A DNA stretch of 64,000 nt from Nocardia miyunensis NBRC 108239 (GCF_001613065.1 NZ_BDBQ01000047.1:62001-126000); one strand, 5' to 3'. Positions 43,244 to 51,476 are shown, counted from the stretch's first letter. Made by a program: numbers and translations. The notes: a model not told the origin generated them from the sequence alone.

Positions 43244-43265
43244 AACTATACTGGACCGTGTAGTT
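43244..43265. promoter_or_regulatory. TetR operator before the tetR gene
   Basis: AACTATAC-TGGACC-GTGTAGTT, a 22-bp imperfect palindrome that shares the outer AACTATAC and GTNTAGTT half-sites with 37565-37586. Confidence 0.62.
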
Positions 43266-43345
43266 TACCTACAGCCTAGTGGTCGCCGACCCGCAGAGGT
43301 AACCGGGTGTGGCGACTGTCGAGCGCCTCGGTGGAGTCCACGATC

Positions 43346-43702
43346 CTAGGAGACCGCGATCGCGGTGACGACATGCACTACGCAGGCGAACAAGGGCCCG
43401 GCGACCATGACCGGCTCTCTGCGCTGAGCGCCGAGCGCGGCGTCTCCGGCCTGGGCGATCGCGGCGACCACGAGAACGAGAGCGCTCAGGATGCCATGCG
43501 GGAAGAACGGCGCCGAACCCGCGAGGAGTCCCAGCGGGATCGCTCTGGCCGCATACATCCGCGCGTAGAAGCGTTCTCCCGCAGTGGGTTTCGCTTCGTG
43601 AATCAGGGCCGACGGACGCAGGGCTGCTACCACGGCGAATCCGATGCTGATCAGCGAGACCACGCCGTTGAGCACGGTCAGAACGATCATCCCGGCGCTC
43701 AT
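43346..43702 (-). CDS. Small DUF4267-like membrane protein
   Basis: 118 aa with four predicted helices (MIVLTVLNGVVSLISIGFAV, then ARAIPLGLLAGSAPFF and SALVLVVAAIAQAGDAALGA). The RFYARMYAARAIPLGLL stretch is characteristic of DUF4267-type proteins. Ribosome site GGAGGAGC. Function unknown. Confidence 0.7.
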   Translation of the reverse strand: MSAGMIVLTVLNGVVSLISIGFAVVAALRPSALIHEAKPTAGERFYARMYAARAIPLGLLAGSAPFFPHGILSALVLVVAAIAQAGDAALGAQRREPVMVAGPLFACVVHVVTAIAVS

Positions 43703-43748
43703 GCTCCTCCTGAGTGTTGTCGGGGCAGCGGCATCTGGGTTCAGTGTC

Positions 43749-44198
43749 TCATTTGCCGAAGCCGACCAGGTCGTCGGCGAGGTTGCCGACCTTCAGGGCT
43801 TGGAGTGCCTGTTGGCGGGTGTCGGGGCAGGTCTGGGTGGTGACGCGGTCCACGAGGGCGCGGTCCGTGAGCACCTTCGTGTTGAGCCCGCCGCTGCGGG
43901 CCGCCCAGTCGTGTACGACGAGGTTGAAGTCCGCTCGAGCGGTCGTGGAGGTGTCGGTGCGCCAGTCGTCGATTTTCGGAGAGATCATGTCGCACAACTG
44001 CTTTGCCGTTTCCGGGGTGATCTGATCCGGGTGGGGGATTTCCGAGGTCTCGGACGGCGAGGTGAAGGTGATGGTGACTTGCGGGGGTGGGGTCGGCGAA
44101 GTGGAGGTGGGGCTCAAACCGCTTGCGCTGCAACCGGTCACCGCGGCGAGGGCTGCCAGCGTTGCGGTGAGGACGGTCACCGCTCGGATCGGACGCAT
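43749..44198 (-). CDS. Putative lipoprotein
   Basis: 149 aa. The N-terminus is a lipoprotein signal ending VTGC (lipobox; Cys23) followed by a Ser/Thr/Pro linker. The mature domain (about 55-149) has Cys in KQLCDMISP and TTQTCPDTRQ that may pair. No enzyme motif. Start after AGGAG at 44198. A SigB-type promoter-like element lies at 44239-44263. Confidence 0.75.
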   Translation of the reverse strand: MRPIRAVTVLTATLAALAAVTGCSASGLSPTSTSPTPPPQVTITFTSPSETSEIPHPDQITPETAKQLCDMISPKIDDWRTDTSTTARADFNLVVHDWAARSGGLNTKVLTDRALVDRVTTQTCPDTRQQALQALKVGNLADDLVGFGK

Positions 44199-44238
44199 AT
44201 TCACTCCTGACGGCCGGGATTGATCCAGTTGCGTTGCG

Positions 44239-44263
44239 ATACCCGGCTTTTGGCGAATCAATC
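44239..44263 (-). promoter_or_regulatory. SigB/SigF-type promoter candidate for the lipoprotein gene
   Basis: Minus strand GATT, 15-base spacer, GGGTAT; the -10 is 41 bases before ATG 44198. Confidence 0.5.
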
Positions 44264-44293
44264 GGGAATCCGGCCTTTTCGAGCGAACAGCGG

Positions 44294-44329
44294 GCAGCCG
44301 TGCCGATCCTCTCGGACCGGCACGGCTGC
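44294..44329 (-). terminator. Hairpin terminator of the catalase/flavin reductase pair
   Basis: GCAGCCGTGCCGATCC pairs with GGACCGGCACGGCTGC (one mismatch) around a 4-base loop, 28 bases after the flavin reductase stop. Confidence 0.75.
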
Positions 44330-44356
44330 GGACGGAAGGGCGCTATGTCGACGTGT

Positions 44357-44869
44357 TCATGCCGGGTGACCAGGTGAGAGGTCGGCGACGTCGCTGTATC
44401 GCGAGGCGGTGACCGCGCGGTGCGGCGCGCTGGCCGCGCTGAGCCCGAGCAGGATTCCCACATGGTCGCCGAAGTCGTGGTGCTGCAGGATCGGGCCGGT
44501 GAACCATGCCGCGGCAGCGGTCAGGATCGGCAGGCCGTGCGGCCCGGTGCGCCAGTCGCAGTGTGCGAATTTGTCGATGGCGGAACCGGTTTCGGAACCG
44601 AACAGCGCCGCCAGGGCCGCATTGTCCCGGCCCGGCAGATGCACCGCCAGATACTCGGCCCGCTGCGCCACGGCATAGGTGTGGTTGCTCCGGGACAGCC
44701 CGACGAGGAACCTGCGGGGCTCGATGGACACTTGGCCGGCGAAACCGACCAGACAACCCGCCTTGTCCTGCCCCGACGCGGTCGTCACGATGATCACCGG
44801 GTAATCGGCCGTCGCGATGATCGCGTCGAAGGCCGCCTCGTCGTGCACATCGCGCTGCTCCACAGGCAT
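44357..44869 (-). CDS. Flavin reductase-like FMN-binding protein
   Basis: 170 aa. HpaC/NTA monooxygenase-reductase fold, with YPVIIVTTASGQDKAGCLVG and VSIEPRRFLVGLSRSNHT, and a C-terminal HHDFGDHVGILLGL. Such reductases supply reduced flavin to two-component monooxygenases like those at 37662 and 39535. It lies 26 bases downstream of katE and is probably cotranscribed with it, which would instead tie it to stress. The ribosome site is very close to ATG, so the start is uncertain by a few codons. Confidence 0.82.
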   Translation of the reverse strand: MPVEQRDVHDEAAFDAIIATADYPVIIVTTASGQDKAGCLVGFAGQVSIEPRRFLVGLSRSNHTYAVAQRAEYLAVHLPGRDNAALAALFGSETGSAIDKFAHCDWRTGPHGLPILTAAAAWFTGPILQHHDFGDHVGILLGLSAASAPHRAVTASRYSDVADLSPGHPA

Positions 44870-44895
44870 CCTCCCCGCCCCGGAGGGCGAACGGG

Positions 44896-46968
44896 TTACC
44901 CGGCGAACCGGGACCAGAACCGGACCTCACGGCATCGGTCGACGAAGTCCGTGGCCGAGACGCCGGATCCGGCCAGGTCGACGAAGCCTGCATCGAGCTT
45001 CTCATGCAGGCCCGCCGCGGCCAAAAGCGCCGCGGCCTCACGATGTGCGACGAACTTGCAGTGCGCGTATGCGTCGTTGACGAAATCGCGGGCGGGAGGC
45101 AGCGCCGCGAGTTGTGCGACGGTCTCGTCGGTGGCGAGTACGGCCACTGCGTCGTAGAGCACCGAGGGCGCGCCGTCGATCTTCTGGTCGGCCTCGATCT
45201 GCTCACCGTTGTCCGCGACGACACCGCCGACCTTCGGGGCGATGATCTCGATGGTCGCCTGCTCGGCGCTGATCGCCGCACGCAGCTCGGACAGCTGCTT
45301 CGCGTCCACGCCGTCGGTGACCAGCACCCCGATCTTGCGGCCCGCGAAGGACTTCGGGCCGTTGCGCAGGATGCTCAGCGCGGGCGATTCGGGCAGGTCG
45401 GTGCGAGGTGTCCGGGCCGCGGTCGCGGGCTCGGGGAGTTCGGCGAGTCCTAGACCGTCGCTGACCCCCGCGGCCAGATCCTCGTCGACATTGCGCAGTG
45501 CGGACACCACCCGCGCGCGAATCTCGACGCGATCGCACTTGCTGAGCTCGAAGACGAAGCTGTCGATGATGTGCTGCTGTTCGACGCGGGTCTGGCTCGC
45601 GAAGAACTGCCGGGCCTGACTGTAGTGATCGGCGAAGCTGTCCGAGCGCAGCCGGCGTTTGGGGCCCGACACCTCCTCGGGGACGGTCCGGAATCCTCGG
45701 TCGGGATCCTCGCGCGGCCCCTTGATATCCGACGGCCATGAATTGGGTTCGTAGTTGGCCCGGTTCGTCGGGTTCACCGTCGCCATGTGGCCGTCCTGCT
45801 GGAATGTCGCGAACGGGCATTTGGGCGCGTTCACCGGCAGATGGGTGAAATTCGGGCTGCCCAGGCGTTTGAGCTGCGTATCGAGATAGGAGAAGTTCCT
45901 GCCCTGCAGCAGTGGGTCGTCGGTGAAGTCGATTCCGGGAATGATGTTCTGCGTGCAGAAGGCGACCTGCTCGGTCTCGGCGAAGAAATTGTCCACCACC
46001 CGGTCCAGCACGAGCTTGCCGACACGTCGTACCGGAACCTGTTCCTCCGGAACGATTTTCGTGGGGTCGAGGATGTCGAATTCGAATCGATCGGCGAAGT
46101 CCTCGTCGAACAGTTGCATGCCGAGTTCCCATTCGGGGAAATCGCCCGAGCCGATCGCGTCCCACAGGTCACGGCGATGGAAGTCGGGGTCGGCCCCATT
46201 GATCTTCACCGCCTCGTTCCACACCACCGACTGCAATCCCTGCTTCGGCTTCCAGTGGAATTTGACGAAGGTCGACCGTCCCTCCGCGTTCACCAGCCGG
46301 AAGGTGTGCACGCCGAAGCCCTCCATGAACCGGAACGAGCGGGGGATGGCACGGTCGGACATGATCCACAGCAGCATGTGGGTCGATTCGGGGGTCAGTG
46401 AGACGAAATCCCAGAAATTGTCGTGTGCGGTCTGGGCCTGGGGGAATCCGCGGTCGGGTTCCTGTTTGGCCGCGTGGATCACGTCCGGGAATTTGATGGC
46501 GTCCTGGATGAAGAAGACCGGGATGTTGTTGCCGACCAGATCCCAATTGCCTTCCCCGGTATACATTTTCACGGCGAATCCGCGGACGTCGCGGGCCAGG
46601 TCCGACGATCCCTTGTTCCCGGCGACCGTCGAGAATCGAACGAACACCTCGGTCCGGCGGCCTGCCTCGCGGAACGGGTCCGCGATGGTCAACTCGTCCA
46701 GCGGCTCGTAGTTCTCGAAGTAGCCGTGCACCCCGAACCCGCGAGCGTGGACCACCCGTTCCGGGATTCGCTCGTGGTCGAAATGAAAGATCTTCTCGCG
46801 GAAATGGAAATCCTCCAGCAGCGCCGGGCCGCGCTGTCCGGCGCGGAGTGTGTTCTGGTCGTCGCCGACCACCACGCCCTGCTGTGTGGTGAGTCGGGTG
46901 TCCTGGCCGGATGCCTGCTGATGGGTTTCGCCACCGTTTCCGGGGTGGCCCGCAGTTTCGTCGGTCAT
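44896..46968 (-). CDS. katE: Large-subunit (HPII-type) catalase
   Basis: 690 aa clade 2 catalase, converting H2O2 to water and O2. Catalytic His74 is in RVVHARGFGVHGYFE, the distal Asn follows in LVGNNIPVFFIQD, and the heme Tyr is in RNFSYLDTQLKRLG. A C-terminal class I glutamine-amidotransferase-like domain (about 560-690) is present, as in HPII. The long upstream open frame is rejected; GGAG precedes ATG 46968. The promoter region has GTTT-N15-GGGTAA at 47015-47039, consistent with stationary-phase or stress sigma control. Confidence 0.95.
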   Translation of the reverse strand: MTDETAGHPGNGGETHQQASGQDTRLTTQQGVVVGDDQNTLRAGQRGPALLEDFHFREKIFHFDHERIPERVVHARGFGVHGYFENYEPLDELTIADPFREAGRRTEVFVRFSTVAGNKGSSDLARDVRGFAVKMYTGEGNWDLVGNNIPVFFIQDAIKFPDVIHAAKQEPDRGFPQAQTAHDNFWDFVSLTPESTHMLLWIMSDRAIPRSFRFMEGFGVHTFRLVNAEGRSTFVKFHWKPKQGLQSVVWNEAVKINGADPDFHRRDLWDAIGSGDFPEWELGMQLFDEDFADRFEFDILDPTKIVPEEQVPVRRVGKLVLDRVVDNFFAETEQVAFCTQNIIPGIDFTDDPLLQGRNFSYLDTQLKRLGSPNFTHLPVNAPKCPFATFQQDGHMATVNPTNRANYEPNSWPSDIKGPREDPDRGFRTVPEEVSGPKRRLRSDSFADHYSQARQFFASQTRVEQQHIIDSFVFELSKCDRVEIRARVVSALRNVDEDLAAGVSDGLGLAELPEPATAARTPRTDLPESPALSILRNGPKSFAGRKIGVLVTDGVDAKQLSELRAAISAEQATIEIIAPKVGGVVADNGEQIEADQKIDGAPSVLYDAVAVLATDETVAQLAALPPARDFVNDAYAHCKFVAHREAAALLAAAGLHEKLDAGFVDLAGSGVSATDFVDRCREVRFWSRFAG

Positions 46969-47014
46969 GCCGTGGTCTCCTGTCGAGTGTGCGTCGAACC
47001 GGATACCTGCGCCC

Positions 47015-47039
47015 TTACCCGCGCACCGCACGGGTAAAC
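47015..47039 (-). promoter_or_regulatory. SigB/SigF-type promoter of katE
   Basis: Minus strand GTTT, 15-base spacer, GGGTAA, the -10 lying 47 bases before ATG 46968. It matches the actinobacterial SigB/SigF consensus at nearly all positions. Confidence 0.7.
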
Positions 47040-47091
47040 GGTTGCCCGCCGGATGTGCGTGGCCACCGGATCGTGACCGCTCGCCAGCGCA

Positions 47092-47122
47092 TGTCAACGA
47101 TATTGTCAACAATCGTGTCAAC
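47092..47122. promoter_or_regulatory. Three phased TGTCAAC repeats upstream of ligJ
   Basis: TGTCAAC occurs at 47092, 47104 and 47116, exactly 12 bases apart. The central copy lies in ATTGTCAACAAT, an inverted-repeat shape used by GntR/FCD regulators. It lies 45 bases before the ligJ start and probably is a regulator site overlapping the promoter. Confidence 0.55.
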
Positions 47123-47166
47123 TGTTATGTTAGCGGAGTAACAGTCCCAGCAACTCTGGAGCTTCG

Positions 47167-48192
47167 ATGATCATCGACTGCCACGGCCACTACACGACAG
47201 CCCCTGGGGCGCTGGAGTTCTGGCGTAACCGGCAGATCGCCGCACTGGACGACCCGAGCGCGACGCCGAGCCCGGCCGACCTGGTCATCGGCGATGACGA
47301 ACTGCGCGCGAGCATCGAGGACAACCAGCTGCGACTGATGGACGAGCGCGGCATCGACCTGACCGTGTTCTCCCCGCGGGCCTCGTTCATGGCCCATCAC
47401 ATCGGTGACTTCCAGACCTCGGCAACCTGGGCGGCGATCTGTAACGAGCTCTGCTATCGGGTCGGTGAGATGTTCCCCGATCGCTTTGCGGTGGCCGCCA
47501 TGTTGCCGCAGTCGCCCGGCGTCGACCCCGCCACCTGCGTTCCCGAATTGGTTCGGTGTGTGGAGGAGTACGGCGCGGTCGCGCTCAATCTCAATCCGGA
47601 TCCGTCCGGCGGGCACTGGACGTCGCCGCCGCTCACCGATCGGTCGTGGTACCCGATCTACGAGAAGATGGTCGAATACGACATCCCGGCCATGGTGCAC
47701 GTGTCGACCAGCTGCAACCCCGCCTTCCACACCACCGGCGCGCATTACCTCAATGCCGACACCACCGCGTTCATGCAGCTACTGCAGGGCGACCTGTTCG
47801 CCGATTTCCCGACACTGAAGTTCGTGCTGCCGCACGGCGGCGGTGCGGTGCCGTATCACTGGGGCCGCTTCCGCGGGCTCGCGATGGCCCTGAAAAAGCC
47901 GGAGCTGGAAGAACATCTGCTGCACAACGTCTTCTTCGACACCTGCGTCTACCATCAGCCGGGCATCGATCTGCTGCTGAACGTCATTCCGGTCCGCAAC
48001 GTGCTGTTCGCGTCGGAGATGATCGGCGCCGTCCGTGATATCGACCCGCGCACCGGCCACTACTTCGACGACACCCGTCGCTATGTGGAGGCCGCGGGTC
48101 TGTCCGGCGACGACCTGTCCGCGGTGTTGGAGCACAACGCTCGCGCCGTCTACTCGCGGCTGGGCGCACGCCTGGCCGAGCGGAGCCGGTGA
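47167..48192 (+). CDS. ligJ: 4-Oxalomesaconate hydratase
   Basis: 341 aa amidohydrolase-superfamily enzyme that hydrates 4-oxalomesaconate to 4-carboxy-4-hydroxy-2-oxoadipate in the protocatechuate 4,5-cleavage or gallate pathway. It follows the Sphingobium LigJ sequence closely from MIIDCHGHYTTAPGALEFWR through FSPRASFMAHHIGDF, NLNPDPSGGHWTSPPLTDR and VLFASEMIGAVRDIDPRTG. Metal ligands His6 and His8 are in HGH, with further His in MVHVSTSC and PHGGGAVPYH. Length matches. Ribosome site GGAGCTTCG. First gene of a three-gene operon. Confidence 0.92.
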   Translation: MIIDCHGHYTTAPGALEFWRNRQIAALDDPSATPSPADLVIGDDELRASIEDNQLRLMDERGIDLTVFSPRASFMAHHIGDFQTSATWAAICNELCYRVGEMFPDRFAVAAMLPQSPGVDPATCVPELVRCVEEYGAVALNLNPDPSGGHWTSPPLTDRSWYPIYEKMVEYDIPAMVHVSTSCNPAFHTTGAHYLNADTTAFMQLLQGDLFADFPTLKFVLPHGGGAVPYHWGRFRGLAMALKKPELEEHLLHNVFFDTCVYHQPGIDLLLNVIPVRNVLFASEMIGAVRDIDPRTGHYFDDTRRYVEAAGLSGDDLSAVLEHNARAVYSRLGARLAERSR

Positions 48193-48194
48193 CC

Positions 48195-49112
48195 ATGACG
48201 ACGTTCACGAAATCCGAGGGCTGGCTGGACTGGTACCCGAATCCGTCGAAGCCGCGATTCACCCTGCCCGCCGGTGCGGTGGACGCGCACTGCCACGTCT
48301 TCGGACCGGGCGCCGAGTTCCCGTACGCGCCGGAACGCAAGTACACGCCGTGCGACGCGGGCAAGAACCAGCTGTTCGCGCTGCGTGACCACCTCGGGCT
48401 CGAACGCAACGTCATCGTCCAGGCCACCTGCCACGGCGCGGACAACCGGGCCATGGTCGACGCGGTGGGCGCCGCGCAGGGCCGCGCCCGCGGTATCGCC
48501 ACCGTGCGCCCCGATGTCACCGATGCGGAACTGCGCGAGTTGGACCGGGCCGGAGTGCGCGGGGTGCGGTTCAACTTCCTCAAGCGACTCGTCGACGCCG
48601 CGCCGAAGGACGACCTCGCCGTCATAGCGGCGAAGATCGCCCCGCTGGGCTGGCACATAGTCATCTATTTCGAGGCCGCGGACCTGGCGGAGCTGGAGGA
48701 CTTCTTCGCCACGCTGCCGACGCCGCTGGTGGTCGACCACATGGGCCGCCCCGATGTCACACAGCCGCTGGACGGGCCCGAATTCTCGCGCTTGCTACGC
48801 TTCACCGATCGCAACGACGTGTGGGTGAAGGTCAGCTGCCCGGAGCGGCTGTCGGTCACCGGCCCGGCCGCCCTCGACGGCGAAACTCGCGCCTATACCG
48901 ATGTCGTGCCCTTCGCCCGTCGCGTGGTCGAGGAATTCCCCGACCGGGTGCTGTGGGGCACGGACTGGCCGCACCCCAACCTCACCGATCACATGCCCGA
49001 CGACGGGCTGCTGGTCGACCACATCCCGCACATCGCTCCCACCACCGAACTTCAGCACAAGCTGCTGGTCGCCAATCCGATGCGACTGTACTGGCCCGAC
49101 GAAGCCAGCTGA
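48195..49112 (+). CDS. ligI: 2-Pyrone-4,6-dicarboxylate lactonase
   Basis: 305 aa amidohydrolase that opens 2-pyrone-4,6-dicarboxylate to 4-oxalomesaconate, the substrate of LigJ. It follows LigI in DAHCHVFGPGAEFPY (His32, His34), NVIVQATCHG, GVRFNFLKRLVDAAPKD, VVDHMGRPDVTQ and GTDWPHPNLTDHMPDDG (catalytic Asp). It starts three bases after the ligJ stop. GTG 48189 is an alternative, but GGAG spacing favours ATG 48195. Together with LigJ it converts PDC onward; no dioxygenase or aldolase of the pathway is in the window. Confidence 0.93.
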   Translation: MTTFTKSEGWLDWYPNPSKPRFTLPAGAVDAHCHVFGPGAEFPYAPERKYTPCDAGKNQLFALRDHLGLERNVIVQATCHGADNRAMVDAVGAAQGRARGIATVRPDVTDAELRELDRAGVRGVRFNFLKRLVDAAPKDDLAVIAAKIAPLGWHIVIYFEAADLAELEDFFATLPTPLVVDHMGRPDVTQPLDGPEFSRLLRFTDRNDVWVKVSCPERLSVTGPAALDGETRAYTDVVPFARRVVEEFPDRVLWGTDWPHPNLTDHMPDDGLLVDHIPHIAPTTELQHKLLVANPMRLYWPDEAS

Positions 49113-49149
49113 CGTCTCGCTCGCCAAGTACTGCTCGATAGGACTGCCC

Positions 49150-50514
49150 ATGCAACGCTGCAATGCGTCCAACCGGCTCGACCGGCTGCCGATCTCGCGT
49201 TTCCACAAAATCACTCTGGTCGCCGTCGCGATCGCCTACTTCTTCGAATTCGCCGATATCAACAGTTTTTCGATCACCGCGCCGCGGCTGATCAAGCTGT
49301 GGGGGGTGAGCGTCGATCAGATCGCGTGGGTGACCTCGCTGTCGTTCGTGGGCATGTTCATCGGATCGGTGATCGCCGGTTGGCTGGCCGACCGCTGGGG
49401 TCGCAAGCGCGCCCTGATCTGGACCACGATCGGATTCTCGGTTTTCTCGCTGGCCGCGGTGTTCTCCTGGGACATCACATCGCTCGCGGTCTTCCGGATT
49501 CTGACCTCGGCGGCGTTGTCGGCCATGACGGTCGTCGCCGTGATCTACGTCAGCGAGATATTTCCGGCGGCCGTGCGCGGGAAATATCAGGCATACGCCA
49601 TCGTCATCGGCATCTGCGGAACTCCGGTCACCAACCTGATCGCCAGCCTGGTGGTCGGCGTCGCGCCCTGGTCCTGGCGGCTGGTCTATCTGTGGGGCGC
49701 GCTCGGGCTGATGGTGCTGTTCTTCGTCCGGTATCTGGTCGAATCCCCACTGTGGCACGAGAATCGGGGTGAGTACGAGGCCGCCGACGCGGTGCTGTGC
49801 GCCCTCGAGGCGAAGGCGACGGCCGAGCACGGGCCGCTGGCCGAGCCCGCGCCGCCCACGGCGGTCGAGCCGCCCGCGAAAGCCTCGCTTTCGATACTGC
49901 GGCAGAGGCGGTATCTACTGCCGACGCTGCTGCTGACGGTGCTGTGGGTGACCCAGTCGATCGGCTTCTTCGGATACTCCAGCTGGGCGCCCTCACTGCT
50001 GGCGAAAGAGGGCTTCAGCGTGCAGAGCTCGACCCTCTACGTGGCGCTGTCGACAGTCGGCGCGCCGCTCGGCTCGTACCTCGCGGCCTTGGTCACCGAC
50101 CGGTTCGAACGCAAATGGTGCCTGGTGGTGTTCGGTACGATCATCGCGGCATCCGGCCTGCTGTACGGGCTGACCTTCACGCCGATCATGATCGTGGCCT
50201 TCGGTTTCCTGGTGAACCTCTTCGAACGCGGCTACACCGCCCTCGGTTACGCCTACTCGCCGGAGCTGTTCGACACTCGCGCGCGATCGATCGGAACCGG
50301 CGTGTCCTACGGGCTCGGGCGGCTGTCCAACGCGCTCGGACCGTTGATCATCGTCCACCTCTACCACTGGAGCGGATACCGGTCGGTGTTCTACTTCATC
50401 GCCGCGACGTGGATGGTCGGCGCAATCGTGGTCGCTGTCTTCGGACCACGCACCCGTCGGCGTATACCGGCGCCCGACGACCCGGCGGCGGCGGGTCTCG
50501 GAGTCGCTCGATGA
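49150..50514 (+). CDS. MFS transporter, aromatic/dicarboxylic acid type
   Basis: 454 aa, 12 helices. The N-terminus carries FEFADINSFSITAPRLIKLW, motif A is GWLADRWGRKRALIWTTI, and a helix-5/6 region reads VSEIFPAAVRGKYQAYAIVI as in sugar/aromatic acid:H+ symporters. A cytosolic loop (about 205-240) separates the halves. Position behind ligJ-ligI suggests uptake of PDC or a related aromatic acid. The ribosome site is weak; the start is chosen from domain position. Confidence 0.85.
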   Translation: MQRCNASNRLDRLPISRFHKITLVAVAIAYFFEFADINSFSITAPRLIKLWGVSVDQIAWVTSLSFVGMFIGSVIAGWLADRWGRKRALIWTTIGFSVFSLAAVFSWDITSLAVFRILTSAALSAMTVVAVIYVSEIFPAAVRGKYQAYAIVIGICGTPVTNLIASLVVGVAPWSWRLVYLWGALGLMVLFFVRYLVESPLWHENRGEYEAADAVLCALEAKATAEHGPLAEPAPPTAVEPPAKASLSILRQRRYLLPTLLLTVLWVTQSIGFFGYSSWAPSLLAKEGFSVQSSTLYVALSTVGAPLGSYLAALVTDRFERKWCLVVFGTIIAASGLLYGLTFTPIMIVAFGFLVNLFERGYTALGYAYSPELFDTRARSIGTGVSYGLGRLSNALGPLIIVHLYHWSGYRSVFYFIAATWMVGAIVVAVFGPRTRRRIPAPDDPAAAGLGVAR

Positions 50515-50601
50515 CGGTCGCGGCGGTGTTCACGGCCTGTTGCCCGGATCCGCACTGCGCATAGTGGCATGCCCCGAATCCACGCGTTCGGGGCATGCTC
50601 C

Positions 50602-50626
50602 GTTTCGGTCGCGCGCACCCGGGTAA
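50602..50626 (+). promoter_or_regulatory. SigB/SigF-type promoter of csbD
   Basis: GTTT, 15-base spacer, GGGTAA, ending 51 bases before ATG 50677. CsbD genes are classic general-stress sigma targets. Confidence 0.72.
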
Positions 50627-50676
50627 GCGGCGGTGGAGCGCTATACCGCAGCGCTCCAACCGGAAAGGAGTACGCG

Positions 50677-50850
50677 ATGAGTGCCACAGACAAAGCGAAG
50701 AACAAGGTCGACGAGCTGGCCGGCAAGGCGAAAGAAAAAGTGGGCGAGGCGACCGGCGATCGCGAGACTCGGGACGAGGGAAAAGGCGATCAGGTCAAAT
50801 CGAATCTGAAGGACGCCGGTGAGAAAGTGAAGGATGCCTTCTCCGAGTGA
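50677..50850 (+). CDS. CsbD-family stress protein
   Basis: 57 aa, all helix-forming charged residues: KAKNKVDELAGKAKEKVGEA and DQVKSNLKDAGEKVKDAF, the CsbD signature. Good ribosome site AAAGGAG. Members are strongly induced by general stress sigma factors but have no known biochemical role. Its stop overlaps a small downstream ORF (GTGA). Confidence 0.92.
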   Translation: MSATDKAKNKVDELAGKAKEKVGEATGDRETRDEGKGDQVKSNLKDAGEKVKDAFSE

Positions 50851-50966
50851 TCGGGCAGGACATCACCACCGCCGACGACGCGGGTGATGAAGAGGCTGTC
50901 AGCCGGTTGCGCGATGAACTCGACAAGGCGTTGCGTCACGAGCGCGAAAGCGGCGGTGAACAGTAA
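50847..50966 (+). CDS. 39-residue acidic peptide coupled to csbD
   Basis: A GTG at 50847 overlaps the csbD stop (GTGA) and opens a 39-codon frame encoding an acidic peptide with a helical C-terminus (SRLRDELDKALRHERESGG). There is no domain match. The four-base overlap and the hairpin just downstream (50985-51005) make translation plausible but not proven. Confidence 0.4.
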   Translation: MIGQDITTADDAGDEEAVSRLRDELDKALRHERESGGEQ

Positions 50967-50984
50967 CGCCGGTCGGAACTGCGA

Positions 50985-51005
50985 GCAGGGTCGGCGTGAC
51001 CCTGC
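50985..51005 (+). terminator. Hairpin after csbD
   Basis: GCAGGGTC and GACCCTGC flank a 5-base loop. A direct repeat CTGCGAGCAGG (50979-50989 and 51002-51012) overlaps both arms. Confidence 0.5.
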
Positions 51006-51024
51006 GAGCAGGTCGCTACGACCG

Positions 51025-51049
51025 GGTTGGGATGCGAATTTCGGGGTAT
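51025..51049 (+). promoter_or_regulatory. SigB/SigF-type promoter candidate for the DUF6131 gene
   Basis: GGTT, 15-base spacer, GGGTAT, about 130 bases before ATG 51177. Confidence 0.5.
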
Positions 51050-51176
51050 GCGCTCGACGTCGAGAGTTCGGGCGAGTGCGTTGGCACCGGCCGGCGCACG
51101 GCGCGCCCTTCGCCACCAGCGGAGGGCTTGCGGAATAGCGAGTCGCGGGTTGGCTCGTCAATGTGAGGAGTATTTC

Positions 51177-51332
51177 ATGATCGTCATCGGAATCATTCTT
51201 CTGGTTCTCGGTTTCATTTTCAGCATCCCTATTCTGTGGACCCTCGGCATCATCGCCCTTGTCATCGGAGCGGCGCTGGCGTTGCTCGGAGCCCTGGGAC
51301 GCCCGGTCGCCGGCCGCCGTCACTACTATTGA
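51177..51332 (+). CDS. DUF6131-like small membrane protein
   Basis: 51 aa with two hydrophobic helices (IVIGIILLVLGFIFSIPILW and IIALVIGAALALLGALG) and the conserved end GRPVAGRRHYY. This small protein family is abundant in nocardiae and mycobacteria and often near stress genes. Start after GAGGAG. Function unknown. A strong terminator follows. Confidence 0.85.
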   Translation: MIVIGIILLVLGFIFSIPILWTLGIIALVIGAALALLGALGRPVAGRRHYY

Positions 51333-51379
51333 CCGGCGCTTGCCATGATCATCGATAAATCGTGGCCGAGAAACAACAG

Positions 51380-51406
51380 GCGGCCCCGGGTGCTTCCCGG
51401 GGCCGC
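51380..51406 (+). terminator. Perfect 11-bp hairpin terminator
   Basis: GCGGCCCCGGG and CCCGGGGCCGC flank TGCTT after the DUF6131 gene. Confidence 0.82.
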
Positions 51407-51476
51407 TCTGTGGAAGTGCGGTGGATCGAGTTTCGGCCGTATGGCCGACGACGCTGTGAGCCGATAAGGAGCTCCC

